Shown here piece by piece: positions 35,773 to 48,871 of a DNA stretch of 64,000 nt. Position numbers and translations under genes: made by a program. This stretch comes from Parasponia andersonii. Lineage: Eukaryota > Streptophyta > Magnoliopsida > Rosales > Cannabaceae. The stretch is taken from NCBI GenBank assembly GCA_002914805.1, contig JXTB01000470.1, forward strand, positions 213,038 through 277,037, given 5' to 3'. The stretch's first letter is position 1. Each line of letters opens with the position of its first letter. The notes beneath the pieces were generated by a model. It did no database searches. It saw nothing but the letters and a program-made list of their open reading frames with translations, and had not been told where the DNA came from.

Positions 35773-37059
35773 GACCTATTTTGGTAATTAAAAATTCTTG
35801 CAACAACCCATGACTTACCAAAACTCAAATGTTGCTTGTGAAGTGCTATATATTTCCGAATCTAATTTCCAAAATTCCTAGGATGATTTTTCATTGCAGT
35901 AGTTCTATTCAAAACCTACTACAAAGTGTTGTCACAGCAATTCCTAATTAGCCTAGGCCTTATGCTTGATTGATTGATAAGATATTGGATGAGACTAAAA
36001 AAATGATAATAATTACCTAGAAGTGCAAAAGAACGTATTTTTTTTTCACTATTTTTATAATTTTGATACAATGTGACATTCGAAAAGTAGATTTTCTAAT
36101 AAGCTTGCCATCGTAAAATTAGAGTTTTTTTTTTTTTTTTCCAAAAAAAAGAGTTTTTTAATTTAATTTTTTAAAAAAACCAATAAATCGTAAATAGTTG
36201 GTCAACTAGTTCCGTTGGTAAATTATAAAAAACCTAGGATTGAATTATGTTGTTAACATTTTTATATATTAGATCATTTCCCAGACAGTATATAATTGTT
36301 TTTTTAGTGTGTAACAAAAAGGACTACTAATCAATAACTAACGAGTAACGAACAAAAAATCAGTAACAAGCGAGTACGTTCTTTTTCTCAAAAAATTGAA
36401 AAAAAAAAACTTTTTAATACAAAATATCTATGAACTTAGAATAATTTAATAAAGTTAACCATGTACTCAATTTTTTAGAACAAAACCACTTGAAGGCCCC
36501 TAATATTAGTTTTATTAGAAAAGAAAGATGTTTCTACTATTTTTTTACGGTTAAATTCTCATTATTTGTTTTTTATGGCTTTTAAGTCTTTATTCTTATA
36601 TTTTTATTTCACATTAATCACTTTTACTCATTTATGTCCAAAACTATTATTAAGTAGTACTTGTCTAAAGGTGCTTATTTCATCAAAGGCAAAATTGGAA
36701 ACCAAAAAAAAAAATTAGTATTTGAAAAAAATTAATAATTTACATTTATTTCAAATTTTACCTCTACTAAGATGAGCACATTTTGAGCAAGTGTTAATTA
36801 ACAATAATATTAGATAGAGACATTAAAGGGATTAATATGACACAAAAATCTAAGAATGGAGAGTTAAAAGCCACAAATAAAATAATAATGACTTAATCAT
36901 TAAAAAATAATAACAAAACCACATTTTTTTCTAAGAGAATTAATATTAGGGAATTTTAGAAAATTTTGCTCTAAAAAATTGAATTCATAATTAATTTTAT
37001 TAAGTTGTTTCGAGTTTAGAGATTTTTGTATTAAAAAGCCAAAAAAATAGTATTCTATT
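35773..37059. other. intergenic A+T-rich DNA
   Basis: Long A and T runs and no gene. 36205-36240 has a weak tRNA-D-arm-like word (TAGTTCCGTTGGTAAA). Confidence 0.35.
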
Positions 37060-37470
37060 TGGCACATGTGCTTTTTGAATCACGTGCAAGTAGAACCATG
37101 TCACGTGAAGACGAAACAGATGTATTTAAATTTCCTATCGTATCATATTCAAACTAAATCCATACGGAGGCCCCACTGCTAATCAAAAGTGTTTAATGAT
37201 TAGCCCACATCAAATTTAATCATAGCCGTCAGATCATAATTTAATAACTATCAAACTGTCCATCTTTACCACCCCGAGCAAGTTACCGAGTGGTGCAGGC
37301 GCATCATTTTCACCTCTCTTTATTATAACTCTTTCACCAGCAAAACTCTAACCAATGCCACATTGCATACAACACTCATAAATACAGTAAAACTATTTTG
37401 ATTGCTCTGTTCGCACTTCGCAGCACAAAAAGGCATTCCCTGCCGCCCCTGCTAATGTTCGTTTTACTTT
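37060..37470 (+). promoter_or_regulatory. promoter-like patch with two G-boxes, left of a solo LTR
   Basis: Base composition rises and two perfect CACGTG motifs lie 21 bp apart (37081-37086, 37102-37107), near a CACATGTG. Downstream is CT- and C-rich leader-like DNA (37260-37460). No open frame follows before the solo LTR at 37532. This may be a promoter whose gene has been lost or lies in unrecognised form, or simply unique non-coding DNA. Strand is a guess. Confidence 0.25.
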
Positions 37471-37531
37471 CAAAATTATAAAAAAGATAAAAAATAAAAT
37501 AATAAATTGATTTAGATAATATCAATATCTA

Positions 37532-39781
37532 TGTAAAATCCGGATTTTTAAAGGGGTAGAAGTGTAATTTTTAAGCTAATAGCATTTTGGTAAATTCAAA
37601 TTTTCGAATATTTAATAAAAAAATATCTGAAATGAATGTAGGCACTTTTAAGTCTAGGTTCATCCGGGCTTAAGTGTAAAAGAAATTTAAAAACAAGGGC
37701 TAAAGTGTAAATAATTGAAGGCGTAAATGAGAGTCTTTTGAAAATTGTGCCAAATAAAATTAAGTGAAATAGTGACCCACACAACCGGAGCTTGACACAT
37801 GTGCTACAATCTCCATACTTGCCCATAAATCCTAGAAAAATTTCAAAGTTTCTTGCTCAAGTCCTTGCCATTTTCGAGAAACTTCTCCCTCGACATTGTT
37901 CGTGCGTAGCCGAGCTGTTGCCCTCCACTGTTCCGCATGAAGCAGAAGCCACTGACGAAGTGACAGTGCCAACCCGTGCGGTGATTCGTGCCTTGACGCT
38001 AGAGAACGGTCACTTTGAAGCTTCCAGCCATCGTTGGAGACACTGTTGGCATGTGGAACTTTGTCTCATCATCGTCGATCATCTCTGACCAATTTTAGCC
38101 GTCAGTGTACCAGTAATGACTTCTTCGATTAGGCCATTTTTCAAATTATTTTTGTAGCATTTTTATAAATATTTTGGTAAAGTAATTATTTAGTCCAAAA
38201 TAATTACATAAGACGAAAGATGAGTTAAAATTATGAACAAATATGGTTGTGTAGCATTGAAATGATATATGGCGATGTGTTAATTTTTGAATTGAAAAAG
38301 AAGATATTTTTCTAATTGTTTCAAAAAATCATATTTTTTGTAGTTATCTGATTTGAGGCATGTTTAAGGCTTGAGACCTTGAAATAAAGTTCTAACCTCA
38401 AATTTAGATTCAGTGAAGTCGAAAGACAAAATTTTATATAAAACATCATTATGTTTCGAAGTAGCACGAAAATCAAGGCACAAAACTCGTGAATAATATT
38501 GTTTTGTATGCTATGGGTCGGGTTTCGGTCCGGGATCTAAATTTGATAAATTATTTATCTAGCCTATCTATTTTGGATGATACGAACATAGTGGTGAAGT
38601 CCGTTTCTCAATTTGAGGTTCTATTAGAAAAGTCACTCCTCGAAGTGAACTTATGGGATTCTTGAAATGACTTCTCAAGCATTCAAGTGATCAATAGAAG
38701 TTTCTACGTGCGTCGTTAGCTTGATATATCTATCATCTCGAGGTAGGGGTTCAATTATGTAATTTTATACCTGTTTTGATTTAAATTTGCATTATGATTG
38801 AATTATGAAAAATCTTGAATAATACGATACTTTGATAAACTGTTGAAAAATATTGGATTATACTATGATGTGACTATGTGATATTTTATACATATTATTT
38901 TTAAAATTATGATTGTGGATGATATAGCAAATTGCTACCCATGTTACAGTAAATTCCAGAATAATACCAATTGGAATTTTAAAGCATAATTTGATTAATT
39001 CTTTGTTGCATAGTTATTAGGAACTGTTACATATTGTGTATACCATAAGATCACATATTTGAGTTCCATTATTACATCATCATATAACTAGTGAATTGCT
39101 GCAGCACTAGGTAAGAGACCTAGGTCTTTGTACAGATTTTACTGACACACTTTCAAATAGTGTCAAAATATTGGGTACCTCTGATAATGAGGTACTATAG
39201 GGCCATGATGAGAAGATAAGAGCTTACTCGTATTCTTTGGTTGATGTGTGATATGTATGGTTATGTAGTATTAGTTTTTATTTTGAATATTTGATTATTC
39301 TTGATCTCAATTATTTTGTAAACTTAGTTTATAAATAGATTTGGGAGATTTCATTTGTTCAAAAAGATAATTGAATACCTATTGAGCATGTAAATACTTA
39401 CTCCTTTATTATTTTTTCTCCGTCGAGGTAGTATTTAGTGTAACCTTCGAGATTCAGGAGTAGAATAGAAAGGAGCGCATTATTGATTATAATAATTAGT
39501 AACTATGTAAAATACTCCTATTTAATTTTCTTAGCTTGTATTAATACTAAAGGCTTCACATCACAGATTTGGTCTGTAAAACTATTACGCTTGGATTGTG
39601 AGGTTGATAATGATGCTTAGTTTTATTTTATAAATTTTATTATCAATTTACATATAACGGTGATCGTAAAACTATGGGAATTTACTTTTAAAATTATTTT
39701 ATAAATTTTTCTAAAATTATTATTGAATTCCAATTTGTAAAATTTTCTTTCTACCACTGGCCCAAAGTTTGGGTCCTGATA
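37532..39781 (+). repeat. solo LTR, Tekay/Del-like subfamily
   Basis: 2,250 bp from TGTAAAATCCGG to GGGTCCTGATA, flanked by a perfect ATCTA duplication (37527-37531, 39782-39786). Its ends and inner words (CTACCACTGGCCCAAAGTTTG, CTAGCCTATCTATTTTGG, CGTCGAGGTAGTATTTAGTG) correspond to the LTRs of the 23957-33182 element, but the body is strongly diverged, so it is a different subfamily. Target duplications at the LTR edges show recombination between the two LTRs of a once complete insertion. Confidence 0.85.
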
Positions 39782-39786
39782 ATCTA

Positions 39787-42700
39787 CGCACCACACGCTT
39801 ATAGTTTAGGCGAACTTCTAACACAATTACCATTTTGACTTTGTATATTCAAAGTTAATTTTATTTACTTGGTTATATAAAAGAGTAAGTTTTATTTTAA
39901 TCACAATTTTACTCATAATCTAATTATGAGAAAGGCATTCTAGTACTTAAAGAAAGAAATTAAGAAAAAGAAAAATATCAAATTCCTTAAAACCCAAAAG
40001 GAAGTTTCCCTTTCTATTCTTAAAAATAACCCACAAAAATTAATGGAGAAACAATATCTTATTTTAGAATTAGAAGATGCAAAAGAATGTTTCATAGATA
40101 AAAAGTGAGTTTCATAGAGTTTTCAAGTTTTAAATATTACTGTTATTTTATTCTGTACCATGAATATTCTTAGTTGTAATAAGAATTTTTCTATTTTATC
40201 ATTTAAATCAATTTACTTAAAAGATCAATTTTGTGAAAACCTTTCCAACTGTTATTGATGATTAGAAACTGAAAATCGTTTAACTCCTAGTGTGGGTGTA
40301 ATTCTTTTTACCCCATTTCTTTTGGCCGCCAAATATTCATTGGGTTGGCTTGATTTAGAAGTCAAATCACTATAAGTCTGTTGCTTAAGATGTCTAATGA
40401 ACTTATGAAAGAGAAAGAAGTTTTTGGAAAAAGCATGCATGAGTTTGAAAATCAAATTCGTAAAATGCAAAGTGCGTTCTCATATACAATATAAATTAAT
40501 GTTTTGAAATCAATACAAATAATGAAATTTATTTTCAATATGCCTACCAAGCATTGGATCACGTTGTATGGAGGATCATATTGAGAGAAAGCAAGCTAAA
40601 GAAGAAGTGTTTTCAAATTAAACAGACTAACAGAGTGAATAAAAAAAAAAGAGTATTTTTGGAATATGAGGAATGTGCAAAGTGAAAAAATAAATATTAA
40701 TTTTAATTGATTATGTACATATTCAATTGAGTATTCAACGGGTTAAGCAGACAATTATCATTTTTTTTCAAATGTTTAACTAAATTTATTATCACTATTA
40801 AATTCTACCACTTTTAAGAGGAAATTAGTCAAAAATTTATCAAGAATTCATCAAAAATTTGTTAAGATTATCATTGATGTCAAGAATCTCTCAAGAATCT
40901 GTTAAAATCGTCAAGAATTCATCAAGAATTCATTTAAAAAAGTAGTATAAGGTGGTAGATTTAATTAATAAGATAAAAGAAGTAGTTTTTACCTAATTTA
41001 TTCGTATTCAACTATGCTCAATTGAGTATTCCTCATATTCAACTATACTCAAATGAGTATTAAAAATATATATTTTGCTATGCACATATTCAATTATGTT
41101 CAACAACATACTCGATTAAAATTTTATGAATTTATTTTTTGAGTGTATGATATTTAAAATAGTTATTGAATTAATGACCACGTTTATAATGGTCACTAAA
41201 TTGGATAGTGACCATTTCAAGCATGTCAATTTCCTAGATTCAGTGAATAAAATAATTAATTAAAAAAAATACTTGAAGGGTAATTTTGGAAGCCACTATA
41301 TTTCTTATTCCAAAATGTACTAAAAAAGCCAAAATTTGGCACTAAAAAGTCATTTTATAAAGAACTAGCACTAAAAAAGTCATTTTGTTGCAAAATAATA
41401 CCAGTAAAGAACAATTCCCATCTAATTAATTTGTTTGGAAATATTGATATTGAGGTTCTTGTGGTGCTTTTGGACGTTGAATTATTAAAAAGGCCAAAAA
41501 AAAAAAAACAGAAATTACCAACCTGAATATGTTATTAAAAGGATTTATCTAACCCCTCACTGGAAAATAATTGACTTAACCCTACTGCACAACATAGTAA
41601 ATATCCAGTTAGTTTAATTAAGTGGTTTGCATCTAACAAGAACTGATGTTCATTTGCTTAAAAAAACCATATTTAAAAAAGAAATATGTAATGAATTAAT
41701 AATAAAATGACATACTATGTGCTTTTATGGTTTTCAATTGAAACGTTATACCAAATAGTGGAGTACACTTTTTCAAAAAAAAAAAAAAATAGTGGAGTAC
41801 ACACTAAACTTTTTCCACGGTAATATATATAAACTTGACAATGAAGAAAATGATTAATAATAGTAATAACTCATGAATTATATCTATTATATTATTTTGG
41901 TTTTCGAATTTTCAACTTTCATTAACATAGGAAATGATTTATGAATTATGCAATTATTATAATAATACTATATTTGTCACAAATCGTTAGTTTTTTATAA
42001 TTAAAAATAGTTTTGGATAAAACGTGTAATTAGACATTATTTATTTTTATGAGTCATAATCTCGTTTTTAACTATAAATATTAAACTGTATACTTTGCAC
42101 CTTACTCATTTCTATTAAAAATTTTATAATTTGTGGAGAAAATTGTACTTGTTGTAATAACTGTTTAAGTTTTGGTAGTTTACTGTCTAAGTTGAAAATT
42201 TAAAATCTTATTCTTAACAATAATTACGAAACTATGTGCTTTGTAGTACTTGAATTTTAACATTTCGATCAATAAATTGCTATAAATTCTATTACAAACA
42301 GAAATCTCTCATTAGTTTTATTCATTCAAAGAAAATTTTTATTTAAGTTTTAAACCTAATTGATAAATCCTAATTTTGTTCACGGAAATTAAGTCAAAGT
42401 TAAAGTCCAAATATCCAAGGATAGCTCACAAACTCAATCCATAATCCAAGTATTAGTAGTTTCAAAAATTAAATCTCTATAGGTTGTAAATGTCCAATTA
42501 TACACGAAATCCTCGGTTATAGTAAAACATCTTCATGTATCTACTTAGTAAATATATTTGTCTTGGCTAAATAAGTATATATAGGAAAGGAATGGAAGAA
42601 GATATAGATACTAACTATGGGGCGTGAATAAAACTGTAAGCATAAGTCAAACAACACCAGAAAAAAGAGGAAAGAAGGGGAGGGGAGGGAGAGGAGAGTT

Positions 42701-42919
42701 CGAGAGCTTAGTAAGAAAATAGTTACTCTTTTGGAAATGCCATTTAGTTATTAAAATATCTATATGATTAGTTATGTTGAAAAATAATTTATAAATCTCT
42801 GAATAATCTAAACTAATCATGTACTAGAAACATAATTGATATATTATAATAAAAAACTATAAACCATAATGCACATGTCATAAATCAATCCAGTGTCGAC
42901 TCAAGGGCTAGGTGAGTAA
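39787..42919. other. intergenic A+T-rich DNA
   Basis: No gene seen. 40830-40935 repeats ATCAAGAATTCATC-like words. 40725-41110 repeats ATTCAATTGAGTATTCAAC-like words. 41285-41400 has TTTTGTTGCAAAATAATACC as near 33250. 42655-42710 is GA-rich. Confidence 0.4.
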
Positions 42920-43520
42920 TATAAAACCCAGATTTTTGAGAGGGAAATTTAGATATTTTATCAATTTTCCTAATATAATAATGGAGGGATTAATTCGTAA
43001 AATTTTTGTACAGAAAGGCTAAATTATAATTTTTTGGGGATTGAATTGATAGAGATTTGGGAACCAGGGACTATAGTGCAAAAATTTACACAGTCCCCTA
43101 CTTATCCCATGTGGGCTCTCCCTCCCACTCACTCTCAGTTTTTCTCGGTCGAAGGAGAAGGACTGTCGCCGGACGTCGTCTGCCCCTTTAGCCCATCGGC
43201 GTCGACTCTTCGTGTCGCCAGGGAGCTCCACCAGCCATCGCCCGCAGCCGCCAGTCGCTATTTCACCGAAAAACGCCATTGGAGTCGTTTGAAGCTTTTC
43301 GTCACCAACGTCATTTCGAGCCATTTCAACTCGCGTTTTTGGGCTCATTGGATTCGTCTCGTCGAGAGAAAGTTCAAGGTATATATATCTTAACTTCATA
43401 CTGCCTGAATCAAAAGTTGCCATTTTCAGAATATTTTGAGCTTGAGTTGACTTTTTAATCCAGCCGTTGGATCGTGATTTTGTTGTCATTTTTGGATTCT
43501 ACTCAGAAAATGAGGAAGTT

Positions 43521-43555
<35 letters not shown>

Positions 43556-43969
43556 ATATGTTTGGTGATCGGCATGAAAATCGAAATTGGACTGGTAAGA
43601 TTTGCCTCAATTTATGTGCCATCGGTCCGGTGTGTACCTAGACCTGAATTGGACAAGTTATATATCTAACCTAGCTATTTTGGGTGCTAAAAATTCAACG
43701 AAGATGTCCGTTTATAGATTTTAAGCTTCGTTGAGAAGTTGGTTTTTTGCAATAGGATGATCGAGGGCTTAGCATTGTTTCCAACCCTCCGAATGATCGT
43801 CAACGATACCTTGAGGATTCAATAGCGTGGTATCGCTATTCTTATGAGGTAGGGATTCAGTTACCTTTGTTTTATACTATTTTCGAATAAAACTTAATTT
43901 CTACAATATATGAGAACAAATGTGGTTTATTTGAATTTCTTGAACATATGTGATGAATTATGATGGTAT

Positions 43970-44004
<35 letters not shown>

Positions 44005-44506
44005 TATATTGCTCTGGGGATTTTCTAAGTGCAGGTTATTCTGGGTATATCAAAAATAGGGCTGTTGTACTGTCCGTTTCTCTATAAAAACCTAATATAC
44101 TTATTTTAATGAAAAACTAGAGTACGATTATTTTCATACTTCAGTTCTGTATTGCACGTGTTATAGGATCATACATGAATATCGTGTTAGCATCGTGGAT
44201 TTACAGTATGGTGTTGCATGCTCCACCATCAGTATAGAGTCTGTAAACCTATGCGGAATTTTGTTACTTCTGATTACCTCCCTATTTGGCAAGTATAGGC
44301 AATTCAGTTGCTCCTCCAGGTTTGGTATGGGCTTAGGTATCAAGCAGGCTATTAAGTAATGCCATCATCCTGAGTTTCCACAGATAAGAAGATAGGAGCT
44401 CATGATTATGGATTGATTTGTGTCATATGCATATGAATTGATAGTTTTGATCATATTGCTTTATATACCTATATACATACATATATTTGTGGATTTTCGG
44501 TTTGAA

Positions 44507-44520
<14 letters not shown>
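42920..44520 (+). repeat. truncated LTR, Tekay/Del-like family
   Basis: Starts TATAAAACCCAGATTTTTGAG and follows the 5' LTR of 23957-33182 for about 1.6 kb at roughly 80% identity by eye (CAACGATACCTTGAGGATTCAATAG is shared, among others). It then stops in a (TA)n tract; the last part of the LTR and any internal domain are absent. (TA)n arrays lie at 43523-43552, 43975-44003 and 44508-44540. Confidence 0.8.
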
Positions 44521-44545
<25 letters not shown>

Positions 44546-47243
44546 CTTAATAATTTTGGAATGATTTCAGTCTTATCTAACTAGCTTTATACTTAACAAT
44601 CTACTCTAGTATATATGGAGCAGTCTTTTCAAAAAAAAAAAAAATGTATATATGGAGCAGTATAATTTATCATGGTATAGGCATGTATCTCAATATGTAC
44701 AAGGATACGTGGGGTGCTACAGTAAATGAACAAGTATCTCAAGGTGTAGTACAAGCATTATAAGATGCATTACATAAACATATATCTCAAGATGTACGAG
44801 GATACGTGCCGTGTTACTGAACGTCCAAAAAGACTATCAAACCCTACTATATGTACCTTGTTTTCTAGGAGGTAAGGTAAGCCGCTTCACACTATCTAAA
44901 AATTTCCTAATATTTCCAAAGTTTCACTTTCCTCTGATTTCCATGATTCTGTTTCTGGGCCAATTACTTACTTAATCTTCAGGGAATGTTTGGCAGACAC
45001 TATACCAGCGCAACCCTCACCTATTAAGAAGCATTATTGAACAATGATCCCCATTTATGACCAATTTTTTTAGCAACCATCTATACTAAATCACTGTGAA
45101 TCTCTTACCGGCATTATGTGCGGCGCACGTTGGTGATTAGATGAAAAATCAGATCAACACACATGATTAATCTCAAATTCTAAGCTACATATGCAAATGG
45201 GTGATATAATTTGTAGGAACAAGACTCTGTATCCATAATTTAAGTGAAGCAATGACCTTTTGTGTTAAACAACAGATTGTGTTTTAAAATTTGGCATCAA
45301 ATCTAATTCTAAAATTAGATGAGCAAGTCATTTTTACTAAAGTTTAGAATGAAATCCATTCAAGTACACAAGATAAATCCCATGATTAATTGAATACATA
45401 CTGATGTTTCTAATTTTAAAGACAAAATCTAAACTTGCAATTAATAAACTAAACGAAACTTCTAAAATTTTCTTCTTCAAGAAGAAACCAATGTTGTCAT
45501 CCCAGTCCGTCCAGCTACAGTACCAGGCCAATTAGAGCTTCCCGTCAGCTAAACTTTAATATCTTTCGGCACCTCGACATACTGATACGACGACTTGCCA
45601 TCTTGGTCTTTCTTCATCTTTTGTTTTCCTTTCGTCTTTCCTTCGATCCATATGCAATTATAAGAAAATCACACCTTTGTTAACAGCGTTCTTTTTTTTT
45701 TTTTTACCTAAAGTAATATGTTTCTGATGTTTCAAAAGTTGGGGTTGAGTGACATAATTTTTGCATAAAATATACTAAATTAATCAATTATATCGAGGCG
45801 AAATGTTACACTTAACAAAAGTAAGAGAGGGATAGTTTGTCTTATTTTCTTTGAGCGTGCTACGCATGTAAATCCGTCATGGCTCTAACTATTACTAACC
45901 AAAAAAATGGAGTGGGTGGGACTGTTAGGGGAAAGTGGGGTCTGCGAAAGGCTTAGAAAGGAGGCATAAAGAAGACGTACTCGTGGGTAGTAACAGAGAA
46001 CCAAAGTAAGTACGTGTATCCTTGTAGGTTGTGTGATGTTAATTAAAAGAGTGGTGTCACACTGTGTCAGAGAGTCAGAGGGTCCGGTCACCCAAATGCC
46101 TTACCATTACCCTTTAAAGTGGGTCCTATTCAGGACAGTACGTAAGATAAAAATGGATTACACTCAACCCTTTTACCGTTCAGGAAGGAACAATGAGGAT
46201 ACCAAATTCATAAACTGATATAAATAACAATATACATAAAAAATAGATGATGATTTTTATCTATATAACATATTTTCGCATTACATTTTAATTAAGAAAT
46301 TTTATGTGATGAGAAAATATAATTTATAATCGAGTGACTTCATGAAACTTACAAAAATAGTATCTTACTAATTGAAAACGTTACAATTTTTTTTGGTACA
46401 TCATTTTTTTTTTCTCTTCTTTTTCTTCCTCTTTGTATTGCATTCTCAATTTTGGCACATCAGTTGGTAGAGAAACCGGTGGACAATAATGTTATAGCTC
46501 AAGTATAAATTCTATTAGAATTATGGGAAAATACCAAAAACCTCCCTATATAGTAATGAAATACGAGTCTTATACCCGTGTTCTCAATAAAGCAAAATTC
46601 GTCTTCTCGATTTGTCAAATTAGATCAAAAAATTCTTTTGACCTTTTTCTTTTTTTTTTTTTAATTGACTACGACTTAAAAAAAAAAAACCCTTAAATAC
46701 CCTTGTATTAGCCAAGTATCCAACTATATATATAGTAAAGAATATTACAATATAATTCAAATTAAAAACTATATTAAAGATTAAACAATAAACTTAAAAG
46801 AAAAAAAATCAAATTCGTTAAAAATATATACCAACATTTTTTAATCTCATTTTTATTAAAGACCAGGCTTTCTTTCCTTTTTAAAAAAATATTCATATTT
46901 TCTTACGCAGAAAAGTAAAAATTTTCCAAACAATGAATCATAAATTCTAATGGTTTAAATCTAATTTTCAAAAAGGGGGAAAAAAATAAGACAAACAACA
47001 CCTAAGGAAGCAGCCGAAAATAAAATTCCAAGCCAAAATCTAAATAACAGAATTCCACTCCAAGCCAAACTTAAAAAGTCCCCAAAAATCAGTGATTAGT
47101 CCAGTGGTAATAATAACAAAGTTCGCCTACAATACACCATGGAAAGTGTTAGGGTCCGAATTTGTTGATTCTATATTAGCTTGCTTCATGGTACGAAAGA
47201 TATTAATATATTTTATCAAAGAATAATTACTAGATATTCAAGG
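44521..47243. other. intergenic DNA left of the Tat-type element
   Basis: No supported gene. 44684-44825 repeats a unit containing TATCTCAATATGTACAAGGA about 95 bp apart. 45530-46200 is less A+T rich and looks unique, with several short open frames of no recognisable kind. Two tRNA-like words, near 46460 and 47096, are listed separately. Confidence 0.4.
46455..46520 (+). repeat. possible tRNA-derived SINE remnant
   Basis: CACATCAGTTGGTAGAGAAA resembles a tRNA D-arm / pol III A box (CTCAGTTGGTAGAGC), and AGCTCAAGTATAAATTC about 35 bp on is a poor B box. No poly-A tail or target duplication was fixed. Confidence 0.25.
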
Positions 47244-47851
47244 TGTTGACGGAGGTATGGCTTGTGTGTGAAAATAATTGATAAATCAAAGTAAATAAAG
47301 AGAGAAGAATTTTATAGTGGTTCAGTCCAAAAAAAAATAAGCCTACGTCCATTGTCTTTCACTATTTTCTGGAGAATTACAAGAGTTTCTTTAAGTTTCA
47401 AAGTGAGAGTTCAGAAAGAGAGATACAGAGTGTAGTCCAAAAAGAAGAAGCAAAAGTAAAAGTCCGAAAGTAAAAGTCCCCCAAAAGAAAAAAGTCCCTC
47501 ACAGTAGCATTGAACTCCCCTTATATAAGTGAATGTTGTTCAATATTTCCCAATTATAAAAATAGGTAAGTGTATAATCAGAAAATACAATTTGAGTAAT
47601 AATATAACTAGGTAATAACTTAAATGGAACGATTGGTCGATCTTCAAAGAGAAACTTTGTTTCTCCTTCTTTGTAGATTACCCGTTTGATGACGCGTGAT
47701 CTAGTTTCCTTTTTATACTGGTCGCACTTAACTTATTCAGAGAAGGTCGTACTTTGATAAAGAAATTTCTCATGTACCTGATGCGTCAAACCGGATAGCT
47801 AACTTTCTCTTTTTGGCATTGACCAACATATAGATTTTAGATCACACAACA
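47244..47851 (-). repeat. Tat-type 3' LTR
   Basis: 608 bp, bounded by TGTTG...CAACA on either strand. A TATA box (minus-strand TTATATAAGG) lies near 47520. The purine tract GCTGGGGGGGG (minus strand, 47852-47866) lies immediately inside, marking this as the 3' LTR. Confidence 0.9.
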
Positions 47852-48476
47852 ATTGCCCCCCCCAGCTTTATTAGTTCTTTAGGACAAAATGGAGCTTGCT
47901 TCTCTGATAAGTGCGAGCTTAAAAAATGCGACATTATGACATAATCTTGAGACCTTCAAAGAGTCACCAGTTCTTAAATCCCATCTTTTTAGAACCACAC
48001 GTATCTTTTCTTGACAGAAGCAACCATGTGTCACCTTTTCTCAAGAGAATAGCAAAACTCGAGGAGACTTCTCCGTTTTTGAGTAGATATGATAGCGATG
48101 ATGCCAACTATTGTCTTAAATCGAGACGTTTCAAATTTTGAAAAGATACTTATTTAATTTCGAAAAATTAACTCCCGCGTGAACTTTAGCCATTAGATCT
48201 AAAAATTAAATGTCTTTATCTACGCCTGTGATCTGATGATACTTGAGATATATATATCAAAAATCCATCCGCCTCTTCTTCAAAAGACTCGAACCCTATT
48301 GTCTTCTGTTCCTCTCACTTCTTCTGAAATCCGAAGCGTCCATAAGTCAAATTTTCCTAGCATCCTTTTTTGTTTTACAGCTCATACAAATTCATCATCT
48401 TATCCGATGAAGTCATCACCACAATCCTTCAGACGCCATCTTGGTTTCTTCAATCTTCGAAAAAAGGTTAGTGTAC

Positions 48477-48519
<43 letters not shown>

Positions 48520-48871
48520 GTTCTTCGATTTTTCAGAAAACCCTCATTTACAGAGCTTATTTCTAGAAATAGAAAGATAAATCGTAGAGCCTAAATGCCC
48601 TGAACATAACCAACCCCATCCCCATATTCAGATAGACTGAAAAATGGGAATTTCTCAGAATCTCTCCATTAATTTATAGAATACATTAGTTTTAGATGAT
48701 TGATAGACGAACCCATAGGAGAAATTTAGAATCTGAAATCCTGATGTTTGAAAACCAAAATCAGTCGAGTGACGAATTACCGAAGAGTTGCTCGAACAGT
48801 TTTTGATGAATCTGCAGATCGATTAGAAAAAATTCAATGAACAGCTTGTTGTCGATGCAATCCTAGGATTT
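47852..48871. other. Tat-type non-coding region next to the 3' LTR
   Basis: Between the purine tract and the extra ORF. Contains a (TC)n tract (48482-48515), TATA-like GATATATATATC near 48247 in the direction of the extra ORF, and leader-like CT-rich DNA. It could serve as the promoter and leader of the extra ORF; this is inference. Short open frames here come from the repeat. Confidence 0.4.

Noticed and set aside
45476-45535. Minus-strand coding-like stretch (PGTVAGRTGMTTLVSS)
   Set aside because: Too short, with no splice context or neighbouring exon; could be chance.
48236-48580. 114-residue plus-strand open frame with SLSLSLS
   Set aside because: Driven by the (TC)n tract in Tat non-coding DNA; more likely leader than protein.
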